64,000 nucleotides of DNA from positions 2,790,001 through 2,854,000 of the forward strand of contig JAJQJQ010000033.1 of assembly GCA_028622995.1 (NCBI GenBank), given 5' to 3'. Below the pieces are notes generated by a model, which saw only the letters and a list, made by a program, of their open reading frames with translations, was not told where the DNA came from and ran no database searches. The DNA is from Panagrolaimus kolymaensis (taxonomy: Eukaryota > Nematoda > Chromadorea > Rhabditida > Panagrolaimidae). Shown here in pieces: positions 23,676-36,684 of this stretch. A program made the translations under genes and the position numbers. Each line of letters starts with the position of its first letter. Within the stretch, counting starts at the first letter, position 1.

Positions 23676-25565
23676 CAGCGATATTTACTTCTCGAATTTT
23701 ATTATTTAATTCTTTTGTGAAGACCACTAAAAAAGTAATTGAAATTTTCACAAATAATTTAAAAAGAATTAAAACAAATAATCGGGAGACTTAAAAAATG
23801 GTGTTATTGTTTACGCTATCTGCAAAAAGGCTTTAGAGAGATTTGTGTAAATCTTTCAGAATCACTAAAATCCTCATCCAAAAAAAAAACAGATTTTGTC
23901 TCTGTTTTTTTGGAAGTGAAAAAAAGTTTTAACAAACAGCAATTAGTAATATCTACCCAAAAAAAGGAAAAGAGAAGAGAAAAGATCAAAACTTAATAAA
24001 AGAAAAAGAGACATACATAGAAGAAGAAAAAGGGAATGTCAAAAATATGTAATAAAAACTATTAAAGAAAAAAAACCATCGCCACTAATAAAAGTGATTA
24101 TTGTGGTGGTGGAAGTGGAGGCCGCAACAACAACAACAGCATCAGCAGCACTGATCATTTTTTGCAATTCATCTCATAAAATATGAATTACTTTTTTTCC
24201 TTTTACAAACAAATAAAAAATCCGAATAATACGAAAAATAAATTTTAAAGTGGTGATTTTTCAACACCACCGGAAATTATAAAAACATTTATTACTTCAG
24301 ACACTAATAGTCGGAGAAGTAAATTTAAAAATAAAAAACAGATATGAATGAATCAGAGATAATCAAAACGCGAATCATCAATAATTTATTTTTTTTGCGA
24401 CATGATAGACATGTATGTTATCATCCTTCTTTTATGGTTTTTCATTTGACCAAACATGTCAAAGTTTATTAATTCATTAGAGAAAACTTTTGATTCGATA
24501 ATTATTATTTTATTATTTGTTTGATGATGGAAATAAAAATAGTAACCGATTCGACGTGCAAAGAATAAAAAAAGGTGCAGAGTTATAATAGTTAAGAATA
24601 ATTAATAGGTTTACACAGCCATGAATTATTTTTAAATACCAATCAAGTATGACTAAATTAATAAAACAAAAATATTAGATTTGAAAATGCAAAGTTTTGT
24701 TTAGGATTCTCAAGCTCTTCTAAATATTTATTTTTTTATTTTTTACTAGGACCGATGCATAAGAACTTTATGAGGCAAGAAAGCGATTAATAGAAACAAA
24801 AGGATTTCAAACACGAGAAAACAATTGCCAGAATTAATTAAATTGTTGATATAAATAAAAAATTTAAAAGTTAAAAAAACAAACAAAGAAATTTTTTTTA
24901 AAGTCATGAAAAATAAAACATAAAACCCATAAACGTAAAAATTACCCTTTTAGAAAAAAATTAAATTATTACTTTGTTTTGTTTTTAATTTATTTCTTTC
25001 CCTTTTTTCTTGCTTCAATAAAAAAACATAAATAAACACATAGGTATGAAAAAAATGGAGACATTAGCTAAAGATTTACTCCATAAATCTCTCTCTCCAC
25101 TTTTATTCGGTGTTGTTAGTTAAATTGATGTTTGTATTTTATTACGTCTTGAAGTCAAAATTAAAGAGCAATCTCACAAATATAAAAATGACGAATAAAA
25201 ATTATTTTATTTTAGAATTTTTCTTTCAAATCTTCTATTATTAATTTGATGATTTTTATTACTATTTTATTCATAATTACAAAAAGCAGGTAAACGATGG
25301 ATGTAACGGCAGTTTAAGCTTTTGTGTTGGATAAAAAATATTTACATTTTTCTTAATTTTTTTGTTTTTCCACTTTTTCAACACCTCTTCTGAAAAAATT
25401 GCTTTGAAACATACTTACTGGATTTTTTTGTTATACTTTTTTCTTTCGAATTCAAATTAACTTTTAATTAAAAGGCATCATAGTTAAACCAAAGAAAAAA
25501 CTGAAAACGTGCTAAATTCTCATGTAAAATTTTTCATTAGTTTTACCATTCATCAAATGGCTTAC
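23676..25565. other. Intergenic, upstream of the SLC4 gene
   Basis: AT-rich with A-runs and a small CAA/CAG tract around 24,120-24,155. No gene seen. It probably contains the SLC4 promoter and 5' leader. Confidence 0.5.
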
Positions 25566-25569
25566 TTAA

Positions 25570-25792
25570 AGGGAGTGTCTCAGGCGATGGCAGGATTCCT
25601 TACGACGGGTGTTCCTAGCCCGAAAGTTTTTTCACTGTCTCAAAGCCTTCCAAAGTGCTACAAAAACTTTGATGCTTTTTGTAGCTATTTGTAAAAAAAT
25701 TTCCTTCCACGAAAAGCATTTCGAAATGTTTCGTAAGCAAAAACAAAGGGAGCCGTCGTAAGGAATTCCTGCCATCGCCTGAGACACTCCCT
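25570..25792. mobile_element. Miniature inverted-repeat element with TTAA target site
   Basis: A 223-bp element bounded on both sides by TTAA (25566-25569 and 25793-25796). The terminal inverted repeats of about 39 bp start AGGGAGTGTCTCAGGCGATG on both strands, with one inserted base in the right copy. A second internal hairpin uses GCTACAAAAA...TTTTTGTAGC. A TTAA target duplication with terminal G/C-run inverted repeats fits non-autonomous piggyBac-type elements. It encodes nothing. The superfamily is inferred from the target site alone. Confidence 0.85.
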
Positions 25793-26051
25793 TTAATCAT
25801 TTGAACAAAAGCCAGTGCATGCATATTGAAAGAAACCTTTTATCCATAACATTAATTTTATGATAAAAAAGATTTTATCTCTTTTATTTTTTGCAAAATT
25901 AGAAAAAAAGGATTCTTCAAAAAAAAGTAATTACTTAATTCCATTTTTGGCATTTTTATGATATCTTTTTTGGCTTTATAAAAGCGATGAATTCAGCAGC
26001 TTTACTTTCACTTTTTTATTAAACTTTTGAACACAGTGAAATATTGTGAAA

Positions 26052-26486
26052 ATGAACCTTGATTTATCAAGAAAATTCACCGATTATCGTTTCAATATTA
26101 TTGCTCCATCCGATTGCAAAAATGATTGCTCATGGGATTATGATTGTGCCCATATTGAAGGGTAATTGTTTACTCTTACACTTACAGTAAACAAATTTAT
26201 AAAGTTTTTTAGCTTTCCTGAACCTCATATTTGCATTCATCCAACTATCATAAATAAATATCTTTCAACAATTATTGCGTTTTCAGCTGATTCAAATCGC
26301 TTGAGTTACACAGAATCATCGGAATCACTCATTTCTGCAGAATTTATTACCATTGTTATGCTCATTTTACTTTTTGCTTGTGTTTTAATTATTGCTCATG
26401 CCACTTGGAGTCATTGTCATCGTGATAATAAGAAAAATAAGAAATCTATGAAAACTTCACAAAGTTGTCCAATCACGGATATTTAA
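26052..26486 (+). CDS. Small single-pass membrane protein, unknown
   Basis: Two exons (26052-26161, 26213-26486) give 127 residues. The N-terminal part MNLDLSRKFTDYRF is followed by a cysteine-containing stretch (SDCKNDCSWDYDCAH) and no signal peptide. One strong membrane segment, FITIVMLILLFACVLIIAHATW, spans about residues 85-106. A short basic tail (HRDNKKNKKSMK) follows, suggesting a cytosolic C-terminus. AATAAA lies about 80 bp after the stop. No family recognised. The intron boundary keeps the frame, which supports the model. Confidence 0.6.
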
Positions 26487-27000
26487 ATTTTACACAGCTT
26501 TGTAAAAACATATATGTAAAAAAAATTTGATACTTGATATTAATTGTATTACAAATGCTTAAATAAAAAAATAAAACTAAAAAACATAGCATCAATCAAT
26601 ATTTAAATTATTTATTGTACCACAAATTCAAAGACATCGTTTTTTGCTCCAATAAAACATCATCTTCTTATCGTCAACGGATATTTTATTTTTTCCTCTA
26701 CTCCAATATAAAATTTGTGAAGTAGTGGTGCATACATAACTAAGCATTAAAAGAGGACAATGTGTATTGAAATAGATTGTTCCCTGATGGATTTCTTCTC
26801 ACTTTTGAGTTGGAAGTTTTTTGATAGAGCAATAAAGAAAAGGAGCTATTCAGGTTGCATCTTTTCACTTCATTTTTGTGCAAATCTGATGCAATTTCTT
26901 ACTTTTTAAGTTTTTCGTTTTATTTAATAATATTTGGAATATGCAGAATACGAATAATTGAAAAATCCAAATCATCTTTTCTTAACGGAAAAATAAGAGT
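26487..27000. other. Intergenic, upstream of gcn-2
   Basis: AT-rich; holds the 3' end of the small membrane protein gene and the promoter of gcn-2. No gene seen. Confidence 0.5.
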
Positions 27001-30000
27001 ATGGATTTTAAAGAGCTACAAATTGAAGAAGCCATTATAATTGAAAGTTCTTTTGGCCCACATTGTTTATCAATTAAAACAGAAAATTGTTGGAAAAAAT
27101 GGTGCCCATTAGAAGCTTGTGTTCATGTAATTCCTAGCGATGAAGCAGATCACGTTTATGTTTTTGCTGATTTATATTTTCAATGCTCAGATAAATATCC
27201 TGAAATGTAAGGATGCTTTGCCCATATATGTATATTTTAATAAGTGTATTTTTAGACTCCCTTCCATTAAAGTTTCAAATTCAAAAGGTTTAACTACAAC
27301 AGAAATTAAGACACTTTTGGATATTTTAAAGCAAAAAGCTGAAACTCTCAAAGGACAACAAATGATTTTAGAGTTATGTTTGGCTTGTAAAGAATTTTTA
27401 GAAAGTCGAAATAAAAAATCTGATGCTTCGGTTCATGAATCGATGCTCAAACAAAAGGCTATGGTTGAAAAGGAACAAAATGTTGGTTCCAAAATTTTAA
27501 AAACAATTAAAGTATATTCATGTTTTAGAGGCAACGAGCAGTTTCAGAAAAACGTGAACATGAAGAAATAGAAGCTGAAAATGAGCGACGACGTCAAGAG
27601 TTTGAAAGGCGTAAAAAAGATGAAGAGAAATTAAGCCTTGCAAAATCCATTGAACATGGTGGTGAATTTATTATTATTAAAACTCCATATGGCGAAGAAA
27701 AGGTTATTAATAAAAAATCCTTAAAAAATAATATTCCACGTCGTAAACCCTTGCATCGGTTTTGTAATGAATGGATGGCATTGAATGATGAGCAGCACGA
27801 AATTCTAGTATCTGAATGGAATTTTAATTATAATCTTGGAAGAAAACATGCAAGAAAACAAGAAGTTGATTTCCAAGCATTCATATCTGATTTGGAATCC
27901 TTTGTTTATACAGCAAATTTAAAGTTAAAGAATCTTAGCGATTTTGATCAATTTTTATATCCATATTCTTTTATTCATTTAATTAAACATGCAACGGAGC
28001 CAAGTAATTTGAAATGTTCACTTTTGATTGGTCAAGAAATTAGTGATAAAGATGCCTGCATAGCTGAGGATTTTGATCAGATTCAAAAAAGTGTGGTATG
28101 TTTTATTCTTGGAAAACAGTATTAAGTTTAATTTTGTCATTTTATAGCAATCCTCAATGCCTGTATTAGCTTCTCAAGCAATTTGTGGAATAAAATGGTT
28201 GCATGACCGACAACAATGTCATGGACATATTGAAACTAAATCAATATGGATTACAAAGAAAGATAACTTTCGTCTTGCAGACTCGATTTTTATGTAAGCT
28301 ATTATTTATTAATATTAATTTCACAAATAAAAGTAATTTCAGGCCAGAAATTTTATCACTTTGTAACACATTTGAAGAATTAACAGATTCAAAAATAATT
28401 GAATCACGTCCAACTTCACCTGAAGCTAAAAGAATGAAACTTCATGAAAGTCAAAAAAGGGATATCTTTAATCTTGGAACCTTAATGGATTCATTGACAA
28501 TGAAGAATGTGTCACTTGATAATGATCAAGAATCAGATTTTTCAAAAGCCCTTCATGCTTTTATTAAACTTTGTCAAAGCTGTAAATCGGTTGAACAAGT
28601 AGTGGAACACAAATTTTTATCTTTGTGTAAGTTAACATATTCTTTTTTTGCAAACTCCAATGAATATACGTTTTACAGATTTTTTAAATATTACCCAATT
28701 AAATTCTTCAATCTCTGGTGATAGCAATTTTCTTACATTTAATCAATTTGAACATAGTCGTTTGGCAAAGGATTTTTGTAATATTCAATTCATTGGGAAA
28801 GGAGGCTTTGGACAAGTATTATTAGCTCGAAATAAATTGGATTGGAATGATTATGCAATTAAAGTTATTCCATTACCTTCTAAATCTGAGCATTTAATCA
28901 AAAAAGTTACTCGTGAAGTTAATGTTTTGGCTCGGTTGGTCCTATCTAAATCAAAAGTGAATTTTATTAACATTTTTTTTTTCTAGGCTTAATCATCCAA
29001 ATGTTGTTCGATATTATGCTGCATGGATTGAATCAACTGCATATAATAATCCTTCATTGAGTACACCCAGCAAAGATACAAAGTCTTTAACTCCATCGAA
29101 AGGGTTAGATTCTGGAGATGCTTCAATCGTATTTGGAGCTGCGAGCGCCAGTAATTCAAATGTTAGCTTTGCTCCAATTAAAATCAAGCATGAAACTGTT
29201 TCATCATATAGTTCCACTTCTTCTGGTGCTGCTTCATCGAGTGATAGATCATCATCATCAAATCAAAAAGGTTTCTTTCGTAAACCAAAGCCATCATTTA
29301 GCAGTGCTCCAAAAGTACATACAATATTTTCTCCTATAACAGCTGCAGCATCTAAAAGTGGAATAAATTCTGAATTTGATATTATTTTTGATGAAGAAGA
29401 CAATGATGATGGTCATAAACTTCCAAAACTTAATGAAGAAGGAGAAGAAGACGAAGAAAGCGAAATCGGTGAATTAAATAATTTACCAAAAATGCTTTAC
29501 ATTCAAATGGAATATTGCAAAGGAAATACGTTGAAAACTTTGATAGATTCAGGAAAACTTTATATTGATATTAATTTAATTTGGAAGCTATTTCGTCAAA
29601 TTTTAAATGGCTTACATTACATCCACAATCAGAATATGATTCACAGAGATATTAAACCAGTTAATCTGTTTTTGGATTCAAACAAAAATGTTAGACTTCG
29701 TAACTTTAAAATTTATGAATAAAAGTTATTTGTTTTAGGTTAAAATTGGAGATTTTGGTTTAGCAACTTTGCAACCATTAGCTAAAAATGATACTGAACA
29801 ACCCAATGATTCTGTTGCAACACAATGGTTACAACCATTAGATAAAAAAGTAAATAAACCACGAACATTTTTGGTGCCTGAACCAACAAGAAATGTTGGA
29901 ACTGGTTCATATATTGCACCAGAAGTTGAAAATTCTGCTGCCTCTAAACAAGCATACGATTCAAAATGTGATATATTTAGTTTGGGTGTAGTTTTATTTG

Positions 30001-32431
30001 AAATGTGTTTTCGTCCACTTCCAAATGGAATGGAAAGAGTGGAAATTCTTAAGCAATTAAGGAATCGAATAGCATTTCCAAATGATTTTGGATATCAAAT
30101 AAAATTAGATTATCAAAAAGATCGGTTAAAAGCATTATTAAAATCCATGTTATCCTATGATCCAATAAATCGACCAACGGTTGAAGATTTGCTTGAAGAT
30201 GAAAGAATTCCATTTGTTGAAAATGAACAAACTGAATATGAGGTATCCGTTGCAATCTTAGCATTATTAATTTATCTAAAAAAAATTTAGATAAAATTTG
30301 GCCCAATGTTGAGAAATCGAAAATCAAATTTCCACCAATGGGTTTTGGATGAATTATTTTCTCTGGAAGTTCCATCCTCAGTCGATTATTTATATGATAG
30401 TCCAGTAGCAATTGATAAAGATTTTGAAGAACCTCGTCATCAAGCAGTCCTTTCAACCATTTCCAATAATCTTCGAAACATTTTTCAATTACATGGCCTG
30501 ACTGAATTATTAACGCATTTATTGGTTCCTTCACATCCAGAAAAATCTCCATTGCAATTACCCTTTAAAGCTCTTGACCGCTCGGGTATCCTTCTAACAT
30601 TATCATCAGATTTGCGACAAAGTTTTACTCGATATTGTGCAAGAAATTCGATACAAAATATTCGAAGATTTGCATTTGGAAAAGTTATAACTTCCACAAA
30701 TCCATTAACAACAAACATGCATCCAAAAGAGAGACATGAATGCGCAGTGGATTTTATTGCACCCAATCAATATGCTTCAAATTATGCTGCTGAAATTCTA
30801 CATTTAGTTATTGAGCTGAAAAAACAATTACCTGTTCTCACAGGTCTAAAATACACGATTCGAATAGGACATTCAAAACTTCTTGAAGCTATTTGTGGAA
30901 TTCATGGTTGCCACGAGAATGTATCAAAAAATATTCAAAACTTTTTACATTTATCCATTATTGGAAATCAAAAACATTCATTGGAAGATAAAGCCTCACA
31001 ACTTTCACAAAAAGTTAAATTAACAAAACAAACCGCAATGGCCATCATTCGTCATTTAGAACCTGTTGAATCCTTGGATGAACTAAAAATGAGAATAACT
31101 AAATTAGTTAAAACAAAACCATCGGAAATTCAAAAACCCGCAATGACAGCTTTAAAAGAAATAAGCCAAACTTTGGAAAATTTAATGCATCTTTGTGGTA
31201 AGCATTTTTTGTTATAATTTCTCGATAAAATAAGTTTTATTTTTAGATGACAGAAAAATCCCAATTATTTATGATCCAGGTTTATCATATCGCCCTAACA
31301 TATTTTTTGATGGCTTGTGTTATCTTCTTCAATTAGAACTTCCGAAATCATCTAAACATCAAGTCATTCTTGCCGGTGGACGATATGATACTTTTCTAGC
31401 TTCCCAACGCCATATAAATGATAGACCTCTGCTATCTTTATGCGCATTTGGTGTTAATATTTCCATCGAAGCTTTGTATTCCATTCAACAATACCAAACA
31501 AAACATTTAAATGTCTCATTTCCAATTTACAGCGTGCTTGTTTATGCCGCGTCGAATACCCTAACGAAAGAAGCAAATGATATTATTAAAGAATTTCGAG
31601 TCAAACATTATTCAGCCTCCAATTATTATGGGCTTGATGTTTCAGTTAAAGAACTTTTGGTAAGCCATTTAGTTAAAAAAAACTTTAATGACTTTATTTT
31701 TCAGAGTTATTGTAAAACATATTCAATTCCATATTTGTTTATGTTAACAGATAAAACTAAAGCAGTCGTTTATGAAAATGTTGAAATTACAAAATCATTG
31801 AGGAAAGCAATCTATGATGAAAATTATTATCAAATTGCATTAAGTCCTAAAGATGCAATACAATTAATTATTTCAACTGATCATCATCATTCAACAAGTC
31901 ATGCTGCTACAACACCAACAAGCGAAAATGTTGCACTTCCTTCTGGAACTTCCAATACCCTTCCCACAGGTGCAAATGCAAATCGAACAAGTAATTCATA
32001 TACAACCTATTCAAATCTCTCCATAACTTATGCATTCTCTTCTGGAAAACCAGCTCATAATACTCGGAGAAGGATTGAAGTAAGTAAACACATTTCCAAA
32101 ATAACCATAACATTGTTTGATCCTTTCATTTATTTTTCAGAGTCAAATTCAATCTGTGTTGCAAAACATTAATGCAAAAACTAAAATTGAAGCTTTTGTA
32201 ACAGAATTATCACCAGAAGTTCTCAACCAATTAATGGGATTAATTCATCGCCAAATGAATTTGGAAGAACTTGATAAAGCATTTCAACAAATTACAGTAG
32301 GAAAATACAAACGCGAATTAGAAACTCTTCAAACTGCTTTGGAACCTTTCTTTGGTTCCTTCTCTTCTGATAATCCACCATTGGTTTTATGGACTCGACT
32401 TTCAGAAAATACGTATAAACTTATTATGTGA
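27001..32431 (+). CDS. gcn-2: eIF2-alpha kinase GCN2
   Basis: Twelve exons (27001-27206, 27256-27481, 27529-28095, 28148-28293, 28343-28626, 28679-28934, 28987-29689, 29739-30242, 30291-31197, 31247-31659, 31705-32079, 32141-32431) give 1625 residues, the size expected for GCN2. Domains in order: N-terminal RWD (about 1-110), charged linker, a degenerate pseudokinase (about 250-400), the active kinase, a HisRS-like domain (about 970-1450) and a C-terminal dimer/ribosome-binding region. The kinase has the loop GKGGFGQV near 515, Lys in YAIKVI near 538, a long acidic Ser-rich insert encoded by exon 7, HRDIKPVN near 780 and GDFGLAT near 802. The insert between the lobes is typical of eIF2-alpha kinases. 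It senses uncharged tRNA and stalled ribosomes and phosphorylates eIF2-alpha in the cytosol. It converges on the GLE1-like gene, with stop codons 176 bp apart. Confidence 0.96.
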
Positions 32432-32607
32432 TATTATTTACATTTTAATCGGGTTTATTTATTGGCTAGTTTTTCTGTTGATTTACAGCAGCTATTATTT
32501 GATCATAACGGGTATTTGTAACTCATACATTTCAATTTCTAAAGATATTTTTTATTCAAAATTTTCAACAAAAATAAAAAAATAAAACAACAATGAAAAA
32601 AAAACAA

Positions 32608-34935
32608 CTATTTTTTCATTTTCTCCAAGGAGTCCATAACACGTTGTCGAACAATTGTATGCATTTTTTGTAAATGCAAATCTTCTACAGCAAATCTCAC
32701 AGCAATTCCATCAATTTCAGAACTAAGATCTTCAGCAATTAAAGTATGGAGACGAGGAAAAATAATTTGTAGATAGTCTTTTCGATATGGACATGTATCA
32801 GCAATCAACGCAGGCCCAGCAGTCTAAAACAACGTCATCATTAGGGTTTTGTAATATAAAAAACATACTTGTAGCATTTCGAAAAGCACGGACAAAGTTG
32901 TAACAGGCACTTGTTGAAGAACATTGCATGCAACACAAAATTCATACAGTAATCGAGTACCACATAATTCGGATAATTTTTCAAGAGTTTGCGGTGGATC
33001 ATACATTTCAAGATAACATAAGAATCGTAATGTTGTCCTTTCAGAATCAAGACAATTAATTGAAAAATAACCAGGATTAGCAGTAAACCTTTCATCCAAT
33101 ATAAAAATCCTAAAAACAAGGCAAATGATTAATGATAAATAAAGTTTAAAAAAACTTACAGATCATCCGATGCAAGCTGTATTATAAACATTGAATTTGT
33201 TAAAATTAGACGAAAAAGTTTCTTAAATTTTGGAACCTTCAGCGATAGAAGAGAATGCACAAGTCTTGCAACTTCCATTAAAGCTGGATCCATTTTAACC
33301 ATATCCTAAAATATAATAATAAGTAATGATATAAAATAAAAAAGTAAACTCACAATCATTCTTCTGGAAATTATATCAATCAAATAATTCAACATTCCTT
33401 CATTATGTGCATCAAATTTAAACGTTCTTTCAGGAGTTAAAGTACATGACATTGTTTCACCAGCCATTAAACTATTGAAATAGTTTGTAAGCTGAGCTAA
33501 CGATGTATCTAATTCATTGCTTGATGGTCGTTTTTGAAGAGTGCGATCAAATAAATTTCCTATTTCCATTTTCAAAATTCTTCGAACTTCATTATTTGCT
33601 GGATCATCAGCATAGTCTTTAACAGCAATAACAAGTCGACGATAATGTTCTCGTTGATACCTGAGCCATCGAAGAGCAACAGGAAGAGTTTGTTTTGGCG
33701 GTTCTTTGACTTCTTCGGTAACTTTTGGAGGTTTGAATGCAGCAACAATTGGAGCAGATTGAGTAAGCTTTGATGGAAGTTCCGTTGATGCAGTAGCTGG
33801 CTTGAAAATTTCTGATTGATTTTCTTGAAAAGTTTGAACAGGAAATGAAGGCATTGTCGACGATGGCAGTGAGGTAATGGTAGTTGTTGATAGTGGCAAA
33901 AATAATGATGGTTTCGCGTTATCGTTTGTTCCACCAAAAAGTCCAAATTGTGGAGTTTTGGCTATTTCACCGTCTAAACAACGTCCTTTAACGTAATTAA
34001 AATATGCACACAAAAAAAAAGTGAAACCAACCAGTGGCATTGTCAGAGCTGAATTTTCCTGAATCAGTAGAATTGGAGGCACTTGGAGCAAACCCACTAA
34101 ATGGTTTAGTTTCATGAGTCGTTGAAAATTTAGGCACAGTAGGCAGGAATGGTTGAGAGGTGACAGAAGAAGGCGAAAATGGTTGAGATGTAGTAGCTGG
34201 AGCAGCAAATGAAAATGGAACTTTCTGAGGTGGTGCTACAGGAGTTGAAGTCATTTGGGCACTTAGTGCAAAAGTTGATACATTGCCAGGAAATGAAAAG
34301 TTAAGACTTTGATTGACATTTGATGTTGGATTTCCACTTCCACGAATTGGACTTGCTGAAGAAAATGAAGGACGACCCATGGGAGGTAGTTCAGAATTTT
34401 GTAGTGGAACTGAAAAGTTAACAATAACGATAATTTAAAATGAAAATTTTACTCACTTGCATCTGTTTTGTGAAGTGGTGTATGAAGTTTAGGAGAAGCT
34501 GATAAACTTCCACCAAGATTAGGCAGCTTTGGATCAACATGAATATTGCTAAAAATTAGATATTAGTTTAATCATGTAAAAAGCAAATTACTTACGATGA
34601 ATATGATATCGATGTCGAAGAAGCGCTCACAGGAAGAGAAGTGTTTGCAAGCGTTTGTTTATACGCATCTTCAAGTGCTTTCTTTCCAGGCCAATTGACT
34701 CTAACACCATTTTTCTGTAAATATTCCTTTTCAGCTTTCAAAATTGCTTCGGCTTTGGCCAGTGCAGAAATGGATTCACATTCTCTAAGAATTCTTTGTC
34801 TTTCAAGCATTTTTGAATACCGATCAGATCGAAATCTTTTATGTTTTTCTTTTGTCTTCTCTCTAAAATATTATATATAAATTAAACGTTAAATGGTTTA
34901 TAAAAAACTTACTGAACTTTATCAATTTCTGGCAT
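32608..34935 (-). CDS. gle-1: GLE1-like mRNA export factor
   Basis: Eight exons (34935-34913, 34862-34596, 34548-34457, 34409-34032, 33985-33354, 33305-33160, 33109-32869, 32823-32608) give 664 residues. The N-terminal ~90 residues are a charged helix (EKTKEKHKRFRSDRYSKMLERQRIL). A Ser/Pro/Phe-rich middle with scattered FSF, FG and GLFGG motifs recalls nucleoporins. The C-terminal ~330 residues are helical. Within them RLLYEFCVACNVLQQVPVTT-LSVLFEMLQ-TAGPALI...IIFPRL matches, by eye, the order of the GLE1 C-terminal domain (TLLFDFLEVCG-AL...FPRI type). GLE1 acts at the cytoplasmic face of the nuclear pore, activating the DEAD-box helicase DBP5/DDX19 with inositol hexakisphosphate. Similarity is weak, so another nucleoporin-associated protein is possible. 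Confidence 0.6.
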
Positions 34936-35675
34936 GTTTATTTATTGAGCTGAAAAATGAACAAGTAAATTTATTTGAGCACCAAAAAAGAGAAGGAAGC
35001 CAACGACGATTTTCACTCCTAAATACACTCAATTTTCTTAGACTTTCTTTTATGGAAAAAAAGTAATGGAAGAATTTTTTTAAAGCTTTTGGTTGCCTTA
35101 GAAGAAAAAAATAAGGAAGGCGCCTTTTTTTTTGCAACCAACCGGAGAGATGCTCAAAAAGAATAGCTATGCTCTTTTTTTGAAGGCACTACTAGCTTGA
35201 AGCTCTAAAATCAATTGCAGTAAGTACACTAAGACTAAACCTATAGAAAAGAAATTACATCATAATCGCGGAGGAAGAAGAAGCATAAAAAAGCCAGCAA
35301 AGGAAAATCTGGAAGTAGAGAAATATGACAACATGGGGGGAAATGAGGAGCTCTAAATGCATGTTTTTTAGTTTGGTTATTAAAGGGTTAGAGCTACCCG
35401 GAATATTTATTTATCAATAATTTTAATTAAAAGTTTGGTGTAAAAAAGGCAGTGATAGAAAAAAAGAGAAGCATGAATTTTGTAAGTTTGAAACAATTTT
35501 TGAAGAAACTTTCGAACGTTGCAATATTTTGGCAAAACGATAGCTAATCTCTTTTATATTTTTTTTTTCAAAACCTTTCATTCATTTTTTGTTGTTGCTT
35601 TTTTTAGAATTCACATCTTCGCGTTCATCAACAATCTGTATTTTCATCGATTTTAATAATGCTTATAATTTTCAG
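34936..35675. other. Divergent intergenic region, GLE1-like / COA3
   Basis: No gene seen. It must hold the promoters of both flanking genes. A TTTTCAG acceptor lies immediately before ATG 35676. Confidence 0.5.
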
Positions 35676-36144
35676 ATGAGAGGACTAATAACAAACAGAA
35701 TATTTCTCAATAAGCTGCATAAACTTCCATGGAGTAAAGCCACTACACGTCTATCAAGTTCAACAGGAAGCTCATCAACCAAAATTCCAGTACCAAAAGA
35801 AAAAACTGGAGAAATTTATGATGAAAAATCTGATATGATTCAAATCATCGATTTTGAAGATCTTCCAAGGGCTCAAAAGAAGTTCGCGAAGCAATTTTAT
35901 AAAGTTAATGATGAACGTATTAAAGAAATTTTTGCTAAGAATTATAAGGTTTGTGTTTCATATTCGTTTGTTTCTCATTGGTTTTTGATTATTTTAGAAT
36001 CAAATTGGTTTCGTTGTTTTGGCTCTTACCGTCGTTGGAATTTACTTTTATACAATTTATGCTGTTAAACAAGAAACTTTCCTTGAAGAAATTGATCAAG
36101 AAGTTGCTGAAGAACGAGGCGAAGTACCACCATCGAAGAAATAA
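35676..36144 (+). CDS. coa-3: COA3, cytochrome c oxidase assembly factor 3
   Basis: Two exons (35676-35948, 35998-36144) give 139 residues. A basic, Ser-rich N-terminus (MRGLITNRIFLNKLHKL...TTRLSS) fits mitochondrial targeting. A conserved soluble part, IDFEDLPRAQKKFAKQFYKVNDERIKEIFAKNYKNQ, leads into one membrane segment (IGFVVLALTVVGIYFYTIYAV) and an acidic tail (QETFLEEIDQE). This order is that of COA3/CCDC56, an inner-membrane protein that binds newly made COX1 and regulates its translation and assembly into complex IV. ATG follows a TTTTCAG acceptor, consistent with trans-splicing. The LTR element starts about 270 bp downstream. Confidence 0.85.
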
Positions 36145-36416
36145 TAATGAAACAATTTATCTTAGATTTATTATAGTTTAGTGGTTTTTATTAATTATGT
36201 AGGAAGTTTGTTTATTCTTGAATTTATTTTTGAGCCTTTCATCTCATTGTTATTTGACGTATATATTTTTGTTTTTCTATGAAAAGAATAAAGCTGACTT
36301 TTAGCTTAATATGTGTGTATTATCGAGAAAAGCGTTGATTGACGTCTCTTTTCGGACTTTATTATGTGATTCTCAATTGAAAATATCTGTCACAAAAGAT
36401 GGGATATCTATTTTAC

Positions 36417-36684
36417 TGTTATGACCGTAATGAGGGTCAGACAAAGACAAGACAGATAAGAGTGAAGTTTATTAGCACGAAGGCTCAGCAAGGAATATCC
36501 GGTACAATCATTACAAATACAATACAAGGTAAACCTATTACAACAAAGAGGAATAAAGGCAGGCGTTGAAGTTGACCAGAGGATTGGACCACGAGAGACA
36601 GAGACCATTTGATATGTTCCTTTGATTTGTTCTGTGGCTACAGAAAATAGTCTTTGGACTTCTGTAGTGACAGGAGTCACAACA
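36417..36684 (-). repeat. 3' LTR (268 bp)
   Basis: Identical to 39914-40181. Upstream of it on the minus strand lies a purine-rich tract, the expected plus-strand priming site. Confidence 0.93.
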
